In this document: positions 6,676 to 11,121 of the stretch, in pieces
Layout of the letters: the number at the start of each line of letters is the position of its first letter
How positions within the stretch are numbered: the first letter of the stretch is position 1
NCBI GenBank assembly: GCA_964423545.1
Contig: CAYRFV010000190.1
Span: 1-11,121, forward strand
DNA: 11,121 nucleotides
Source of the DNA: JALOOE01 sp964423545
GTDB taxonomy: Bacteria; Chloroflexota; Anaerolineae; CG2-30-64-16
Direction of reading: 5' to 3'
Notes under the pieces: generated by a model
What the model was told of the DNA's origin: nothing
Database searches by the model: none
Seen by the model: only the letters and a program-made list of their open reading frames with translations
Translations under genes and position numbers: made by a program

Positions 6676-7506
6676 TCATAGAGTCACTCCCGCGCGCGCC
6701 GCTGCCCCGCGTCCCAGGTACGCCTCGATCACCTGTGGGTTGTTCTGAATCTCTTTGGGCGTGCCACGCGCGATCACCTCGCCGAAGTCCATCACTGTGA
6801 GGTTCTGGCAGATGTTCATCACCAGCCGCATCTGGTGCTCGATGAGCAAGATGGTCAGGTGGAACCGCTCGTGGATGAAATGGATGTACTCCATCAGGCG
6901 ACCGATCTCATTCGGGTTCATGCCTGCGGCCGGCTCATCCAGCAGCAGCAGCTTGGGATCGGCCGCCAGCGCGCGCGCAATCTCCACGCGGCGCTGCTCG
7001 CCATAAGGGAGATTCCTGGCCATCTGATCCTGGAGCCGTTCCAGCCCAAAGATCGCCAGGAACTCGCGCGCCCGATCGACCATCTCGCGTTCCTTCCGGT
7101 CGAAGCGTCGGCTGCGCAGCAGCCCATCGAACAGGCCGTAGCCGGCGTGCGGGTGATAGGCGATCAGCACGTTGTCCAGCACCGTGAGATTCGGGAAGAG
7201 ACGAATGTTCTGAAAAGTGCGGCCGATGCCCATCTGGGTGATTTCGAACGGCTCCTGGCCGACTAGCGGCTGGCCGTAGAGATCCACCTCGCCGCTCGTG
7301 GGCACGTACAGGCCGGAGATCATGTTGAAGACCGTAGTCTTGCCCGCGCCGTTGGGGCCGATCAGACCGTCCAGCGCGCCGGGCTGCACGGTGAGATCGA
7401 AGTTGCTCACCGCGCGCAGTCCGCCGAACACCTTGGTCAGCCGGGTGATCTCCAGCGCAGGAACCACGGCGCCGCCCTGCGGTTGCACATCGGTTGGTTG
7501 TGTCAT
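6676..7506 (-). CDS. livG: Branched-chain amino-acid ABC transporter ATPase LivG
   Basis: A 276-residue ABC ATPase, partner of LivF. Motifs: Walker A GPNGAGKT (50-57), Q-loop RTFQN (Q99), signature in the LivG form LPYGEQ (166-171), Walker B LLLLDEP (186-192) and switch histidine H224 in LLIEHQM. The long insertion between Q-loop and signature (GYGLFDGLLRSRRFDRKERE) and the C-terminal EIQNNPQVIEAYLG are family hallmarks. An N-terminal extension of about 17 residues precedes the ATPase core. The ATG at 7504-7506 follows GGAGAG by 6 bases. It starts 13 bp after the livM stop, so co-transcription is very likely. Confidence 0.95.
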   Translation of the reverse strand: MTQPTDVQPQGGAVVPALEITRLTKVFGGLRAVSNFDLTVQPGALDGLIGPNGAGKTTVFNMISGLYVPTSGEVDLYGQPLVGQEPFEITQMGIGRTFQNIRLFPNLTVLDNVLIAYHPHAGYGLFDGLLRSRRFDRKEREMVDRAREFLAIFGLERLQDQMARNLPYGEQRRVEIARALAADPKLLLLDEPAAGMNPNEIGRLMEYIHFIHERFHLTILLIEHQMRLVMNICQNLTVMDFGEVIARGTPKEIQNNPQVIEAYLGRGAAARAGVTL

Positions 7507-7519
7507 CGTGCGCTCTCCG

Positions 7520-8944
7520 CTATTCGCCTGCTCGCTGCACTGCCGACTGCACTGCCGGCTGCACTGCCGGCTGCACTGCCGGCTGAAGCTCCCCGCCGGT
7601 GAGCCCCGCCGCGGCGCCGCTGCGCGGGGGATAGGTCGGCCGTTTCAGAAAGCCCCACTCGATGTTGCCGAGCAAGCCCTGCGGCCGCACCAGCATCAAG
7701 AGCAGCAGCGTGATCGGGTAGAGCACATAGCGCCAGGTGGGCGCCTCGGTGCCCAGTTGGCCCAGGAGCACCCGCAGCAGCCCTTCGAGGAAGAAGAGCC
7801 AGCCGAAGGAGGCGGCGATGGTGCCGGTCATGCTGCCGAGGCCGCCGAACACGATAATGATCAACGGGTTGAAGCCGATGATGAAATCGAACGTGCCGGG
7901 ACTGAGAAAGCCCATGTAGTGGGCATAGACGCCGCCGGCCAGACCGGCCAACAGGCTGCCGATCACGAAGGACAACAGCTTGTAGTGCGCCACATCGACG
8001 CCCATCGCCTTGCCGGCCGTCTCGTCCTCGCGCACCGACATGATGGCGCGGCCGGTGCTGGAATAGATCAGATTGCGCATCACGATGATGGCGACCAGCA
8101 GGAAGACGAACGCCCACAGCCATGTGGTCCACTTGGGGATGCCGATCATGCCGCGGCCGCCCTTCATCTCCGGGAACGGCAGCAGCGTGTCGGTGTTGAC
8201 CATCAACGTCTGGACCACGATGCTGAAGCCCAGTGTGGCGATGCCGAAGTAGTCCGAACCGAGGGTCAGCACGGGCAGGCCGAAGAGAAAGCTGATTTCG
8301 GCGGCGAACGCGCCGCCGATCAGCACGGCTGCCAGGAAGACGGCTGTTTCGATCGGGGCGCTCATCAGGAACCCCGGTGCGCCGGCGTCGCCGAAGCCGC
8401 CCGCCAGCGCGCGGGCGATCGGGTTGCCGACGGCGACGGCGAGGGCCCCGGCCGCAACAGCCCCGATCAGGTAGAGCGTGAATTGCGACAGGATCGGCAT
8501 GCCCTTGTAGCGCTTGACCAGGCGTCCGACCCCCAGGATCATCAGGCCGCCCAACAGCACGCCCAGGCCCGCCACGAATAGCCCGCTGGCGTCTCGGTTG
8601 ACCCACCGGTACGTGATGTCCGCGGACGCATACGCGCCGAGGCCGTAGAAGCCCCACTGGCCCAGGCTGAACTGGCCGTTGAAGCCGTAGATCAGGTTGA
8701 GGCCCAGCGCAACCATCGCCATGGCGCACGCCTGGAAGAGCAGACCGCGGTCGAAATCGTTGAGGATCTGGATGTCGCCGGGGGTGGTCAGCGCCAGCTG
8801 CACGATGCCGAACGCCGCCAGGATCCCCAGGAGCTTGGCCCAGAGCGGCTTGCGTCCCAACGCCCAGAGCACGAAATAGATCCAGGCCAGGACGGCAGCG
8901 ATCTTGATGACGGAGACCGCAAGGAACTGCAGGTTGAATGTCAT
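7520..8944 (-). CDS. livM: Branched-chain amino-acid ABC transporter permease LivM
   Basis: A 474-residue polytopic membrane protein, one half of the transporter channel. Family marks are LNLIYGFNGQFSLGQWGFYGLGAY (82-105), LGSDYFGIATLGFSIVVQTL (228-247) and the ATPase-coupling region REDETAGKAMGVDVAHYKLLSFVIGSLLAGLAGGVYAHYMG (305-345), then FGGLGSMTGTIAA. It is longer than the usual 320-430 residues. About 115 residues, with apparent additional hydrophobic segments near 122-140, 155-172 and 200-215, separate GAY from LGSDYFGIATL. The C-terminus ends in four PAVQ/SAVQ units made by a 12-bp tandem repeat. The ATG at 8942-8944 has only a G-rich stretch upstream and lies 10 bp after the livH stop, so coupling to livH translation is likely. 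Confidence 0.95.
   Translation of the reverse strand: MTFNLQFLAVSVIKIAAVLAWIYFVLWALGRKPLWAKLLGILAAFGIVQLALTTPGDIQILNDFDRGLLFQACAMAMVALGLNLIYGFNGQFSLGQWGFYGLGAYASADITYRWVNRDASGLFVAGLGVLLGGLMILGVGRLVKRYKGMPILSQFTLYLIGAVAAGALAVAVGNPIARALAGGFGDAGAPGFLMSAPIETAVFLAAVLIGGAFAAEISFLFGLPVLTLGSDYFGIATLGFSIVVQTLMVNTDTLLPFPEMKGGRGMIGIPKWTTWLWAFVFLLVAIIVMRNLIYSSTGRAIMSVREDETAGKAMGVDVAHYKLLSFVIGSLLAGLAGGVYAHYMGFLSPGTFDFIIGFNPLIIIVFGGLGSMTGTIAASFGWLFFLEGLLRVLLGQLGTEAPTWRYVLYPITLLLLMLVRPQGLLGNIEWGFLKRPTYPPRSGAAAGLTGGELQPAVQPAVQPAVQSAVQRAGE
7535..7582. repeat. 12-bp tandem repeat in the 3' end of livM
   Basis: Four head-to-tail units of CTGCACTGCCGG (first unit ends GA rather than GG) occupy 48 bp. The unit length keeps the frame, encoding PAVQ repeats in the cytosolic tail of LivM. 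Copy number could vary by slippage without breaking the gene. Confidence 0.9.
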
Positions 8945-8954
8945 CGCGCGCCCC

Positions 8955-10082
8955 CTACGCCTTTTCCTGCTCAGGCTCGCCGAAGATGCCGCGCGGTCGC
9001 ACCAGGAGCACCAGGATCAGGATCGTGAACGCAACGGCATCGCGCATCGGCGTGGAGATGTAGCCCATCGTCAGCGCCTCGGCCTGGCCCATGATCAGCG
9101 CCCCCACGAACGCGCCAGGGATGCTGCCGATGCCGCCCAGCACCGCGGCCACGAATGCTTTCAGACCGGGCAGGACGCCCATCAGCGTGTTGATGGAGGG
9201 ATAGGCGATGGCGTAGAGCACGCCGCCCAGCCCTGCGAACGCTGCGCCCAGGGCAAAGGTGAAGGAAATGATGCCGTCCACGTTGATGCCCATCAGCCGG
9301 GCCGTCGCCTTGTCCACCGACGACGCGCGCATCGCCTTGCCGATCTTGGTGCGCCGCACCAGGTACTGCAGCACGATCTGCATCATGATCGAAGCCACCA
9401 TGATGATGATGAAGATGTTCGAGAAGATGAGGCTGCCCTGCGGAGGCGCCTGCCCCGGCTGCAGCTGATAGATGCCGTTGCTGAGGTAGAAGGTTACCAC
9501 GTCGAAGGGGCGCTGATACGGAATGAAGCGGGGCGAAAAGACAAAGCTCAGGGCGCCGAAATACTCCAGGAAGAACGAAACCCCGATCGCCGTGATCAAC
9601 GCAGCGATGCGCGGGGCATCGCGCAGCGGCTTGTAGGCCACGCGCTCGATGGTCACCGCCAGCGCCATGCAGACCAGCATCGACAGCAGCATCACCGTGA
9701 TCGAGCCGATCACGACGGCCAGCCCAGGCGGCAGGCCCCGCATCACGAGCTGCGGCCACAAGTGCAGCTGGAAGCGCGCCACGGCGTAGTAGCTCACGAA
9801 ACCGCCGACCATGAAAACATCGCCGTGCGCGAAGTTGATCAGCCTGACGATGCCGTAGACCATGGTGTAGCCCAGTGCGATCAGCGCGTAGACGAATCCC
9901 AACTGCAAACCGCTGAGCACGACCTGGATGAACAGGATCGGATCCTTCAGGAAGCTGGTCGCCAGGGTATAGACGGCGCCCAGCGCCAACAGGAGCAGAA
10001 AGCCCTGACCGATCCAGGCCAGTCGCGCACCGGGTCTGCGCGCGGCAAGCGATGATCTGGGGGATATGCTTGCTTGTGCCAT
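8955..10082 (-). CDS. livH: Branched-chain amino-acid ABC transporter permease LivH
   Basis: A 375-residue integral membrane protein, the other channel half. Family marks are LGFVYALIALGYTMVYGIVRLINFAHGD (61-89), ERVAYKPLRDAPRIAALITAIGVSFFLEY (146-174), the coupling loop RASSVDKATARLMGINVDGIISFTFALGAAFAGLGGVLY (252-290) and GLKAFVAAVLGGIGSIPGAFVGAL (306-329). It is longer than the roughly 300-residue E. coli protein. There is a basic, probably cytosolic head and an extra hydrophobic segment (23-43), plus a polar stretch near 185-215 (IPYQRPF...QPGQAPPQG) between membrane segments. The ATG at 10080-10082 has GGAGGTGAT upstream with slightly long spacing. It is separated from livK by 148 bp containing a strong palindrome. 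Confidence 0.95.
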   Translation of the reverse strand: MAQASISPRSSLAARRPGARLAWIGQGFLLLLALGAVYTLATSFLKDPILFIQVVLSGLQLGFVYALIALGYTMVYGIVRLINFAHGDVFMVGGFVSYYAVARFQLHLWPQLVMRGLPPGLAVVIGSITVMLLSMLVCMALAVTIERVAYKPLRDAPRIAALITAIGVSFFLEYFGALSFVFSPRFIPYQRPFDVVTFYLSNGIYQLQPGQAPPQGSLIFSNIFIIIMVASIMMQIVLQYLVRRTKIGKAMRASSVDKATARLMGINVDGIISFTFALGAAFAGLGGVLYAIAYPSINTLMGVLPGLKAFVAAVLGGIGSIPGAFVGALIMGQAEALTMGYISTPMRDAVAFTILILVLLVRPRGIFGEPEQEKA

Positions 10083-10150
10083 CCGCGCATCACCTCCGAG
10101 TGGGAATTGAGGGGAATCAGCAGGCAGCCAGACAGGTGGTCGAATATGCA

Positions 10151-10187
10151 GGTGGACAAGGCGTCTCGCCGAGACGCCTTGTCCACC
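10151..10187. repeat. Large palindrome between livK and livH
   Basis: Two perfect 18-bp arms, GGTGGACAAGGCGTCTCG (10151-10168) and CGAGACGCCTTGTCCACC (10170-10187), meet around one central base. The transcript would form a very stable hairpin between the binding-protein gene and the permease genes. No T-run follows on the minus strand. In many Liv and Mal-type operons such hairpins keep binding-protein mRNA more abundant than permease mRNA; that role here is inferred. Confidence 0.85.
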
Positions 10188-10230
10188 CGGTCTTGTTGCC
10201 TAGTGGACAGTCAGACGCAAGCGTGAACGC

Positions 10231-11121
10231 TTACGGGTTGACGGTCGAGTCGAATGCGACCTTGTCCGCAGTGACCTTCAGGATGGTGGCGGACTTCACC
10301 GGGTTGTGCTGCTTGTCGAAGGTGATCTTGCCGGAAACACCGGGCATCGACAGCGCTTCCATGGCCGCCCTCACCTTGTCGGTGTCGTCGGAGCCCGCGT
10401 TCTTGATCGCGTTCAGCAGCAGGTTGGTGGCGTCGTACGCGAGCGCGGCCAGCGCATCCGGCGTGGCGCCCTTGTACTTGTCCTTGAAAGCCTTCTGGAA
10501 GGCGACTGCCTCGGGGGCCGTGGAGTCGGGCGAGTAGTGGTTGGTGAAGTAACCGCCGGCCGCCGCCTTCAGATCCAGGTCCGAAGAGTCCCAGCCGTCG
10601 CCGCCCAGGAACGGGGCAGTGATGCCCTTTTCCTTGGCCTGCTTCGCGACCAGGTTGACGATGTTGTAGTAGTCGGGCAGGTAGATCACGTCGGGCTTCG
10701 CCGCGGCGACCTTCGCCAGGATGGCGGAGAAGTCGGTGTCCTTGGCCGTGTAGGTTTCCTTGCCCACGATCTTGCCGCCGCCCGCGGTGAACGCCTTCTC
10801 GAATTCCTCGGCCAGGCCCTTGACGTAGTCGTTGGCCTGATCCAGCATGATGAACGCGTTCTTCGCCTTCAGGTTATCCATGGCGAACTTCGCGCCCACC
10901 TTGCCCTGGAACGGATCGATGAAGCATGCGCGGAAGATGTAATCCTTCGTCTTGCCGTCCTTGGTGACCGTCACATCGGTGTTGGTCGAGGTCGGGCTGA
11001 TCTGGATCACCTTCTTGGCGTTGGCGATCTCGGAGATGGGGATGGAAGCCTTGGAGCACACTTCGCCGACGATGAACTTGACCTTGTCCTGGTCGATGAC
11101 CTTGTTCGCGGCATTCACGGC
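10231..11121 (-). CDS. livK: Branched-chain amino-acid ABC transporter substrate-binding protein LivK (5' end missing)
   Basis: The visible 296 residues are the bulk of a type-1 periplasmic-binding-fold protein of the Leu/Ile/Val-binding (HAAT) family. Visible are ANKVIDQDKVKFIVGEVCS, the ligand-loop region KKVIQISPTSTNTDVT, FRACFIDPFQGKVGAKFA and the domain-2 stretch KPDVIYLPDYYNIVNLVAKQ, then FLGGDGWDS, ALAALAYDATNLLLNAIK and a C-terminal GVSGKITFDKQHNPVKSATILKV. The signal peptide and first strand lie beyond the window end. Lysines are all AAG and third positions are almost all G or C, a stronger bias than in the left-hand modules and consistent with high expression. Specificity (branched-chain amino acids, other amino acids, amides or urea) cannot be fixed from sequence. 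It is the first visible gene of the transporter operon. Confidence 0.95.
   Translation of the reverse strand, partial: AVNAANKVIDQDKVKFIVGEVCSKASIPISEIANAKKVIQISPTSTNTDVTVTKDGKTKDYIFRACFIDPFQGKVGAKFAMDNLKAKNAFIMLDQANDYVKGLAEEFEKAFTAGGGKIVGKETYTAKDTDFSAILAKVAAAKPDVIYLPDYYNIVNLVAKQAKEKGITAPFLGGDGWDSSDLDLKAAAGGYFTNHYSPDSTAPEAVAFQKAFKDKYKGATPDALAALAYDATNLLLNAIKNAGSDDTDKVRAAMEALSMPGVSGKITFDKQHNPVKSATILKVTADKVAFDSTVNP

Noticed and set aside
7535..7582. CRISPR-like repetition
   Set aside because: Units are 12 bp, directly adjacent without spacers, and lie in coding sequence.
7298..8581. 427-codon plus-strand open frame opposite livM/livG
   Set aside because: It is an antisense shadow of LivM and LivG; charged low-complexity sequence without motifs.
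8904..10055. 383-codon plus-strand open frame opposite livH
   Set aside because: It is histidine, aspartate and arginine rich, typical of an antisense read of a membrane-protein gene.
10151..10187. Rho-independent terminator after livK
   Set aside because: The stem is strong, but no T-run follows on the minus strand and the operon continues in the same direction.
10219..10232. Small inverted repeat AAGCGT/ACGCTT at the livK stop
   Set aside because: It has 6-bp arms with a 2-base loop overlapping the stop codon, which is within chance expectation.

Overview
The window is GC-rich, and nearly every gene lies on the minus strand. It most resembles a Chloroflexota (Anaerolineae-like) chromosome. 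That guess rests on the style of the short GC-rich palindromic repeats, the MntA/HepT and nucleotidyltransferase modules, and the look of the ComM and Liv proteins; no marker gene settles it. I see no tRNA, rRNA, CRISPR array, integrase or transposase.

Right-hand part (5889-11121): a canonical branched-chain amino-acid type (HAAT/Liv) ABC transporter operon read right to left. The order is substrate-binding protein livK (5' end cut by the window edge), permeases livH and livM, then ATPases livG and livF. Gaps are 10-13 bp between livH/livM and livM/livG. The two wider gaps (livK-livH and livG-livF) each hold a strong perfect stem-loop. livM ends in an in-frame 12-bp tandem repeat and has an unusually long middle section. 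A metallo-beta-lactamase-fold hydrolase gene (4904-5800) follows livF by 88 bp on the same strand.

Middle (4002-4903): a gene-poor stretch with a decayed MFS-transporter 3' end on the plus strand, facing an unrecognised decayed gene end on the minus strand.

Left part (1-4001): an intact comM/yifB-type AAA+ ATPase gene (2448-4001) with a palindromic repeat embedded in frame. Downstream of it in transcription order come an MntA-HepT toxin-antitoxin pair whose hepT is frameshifted, a degraded copy of the comM 3' end, a small-protein plus nucleotidyltransferase pair, and a degraded copy of a comM middle segment that stops exactly at the palindrome. Two different nucleotidyltransferase-fold modules are thus interleaved with pieces of comM. 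This mosaic is the most unusual thing in the window and looks like an accessory (TA/defence-type) hotspot at the 3' end of comM.
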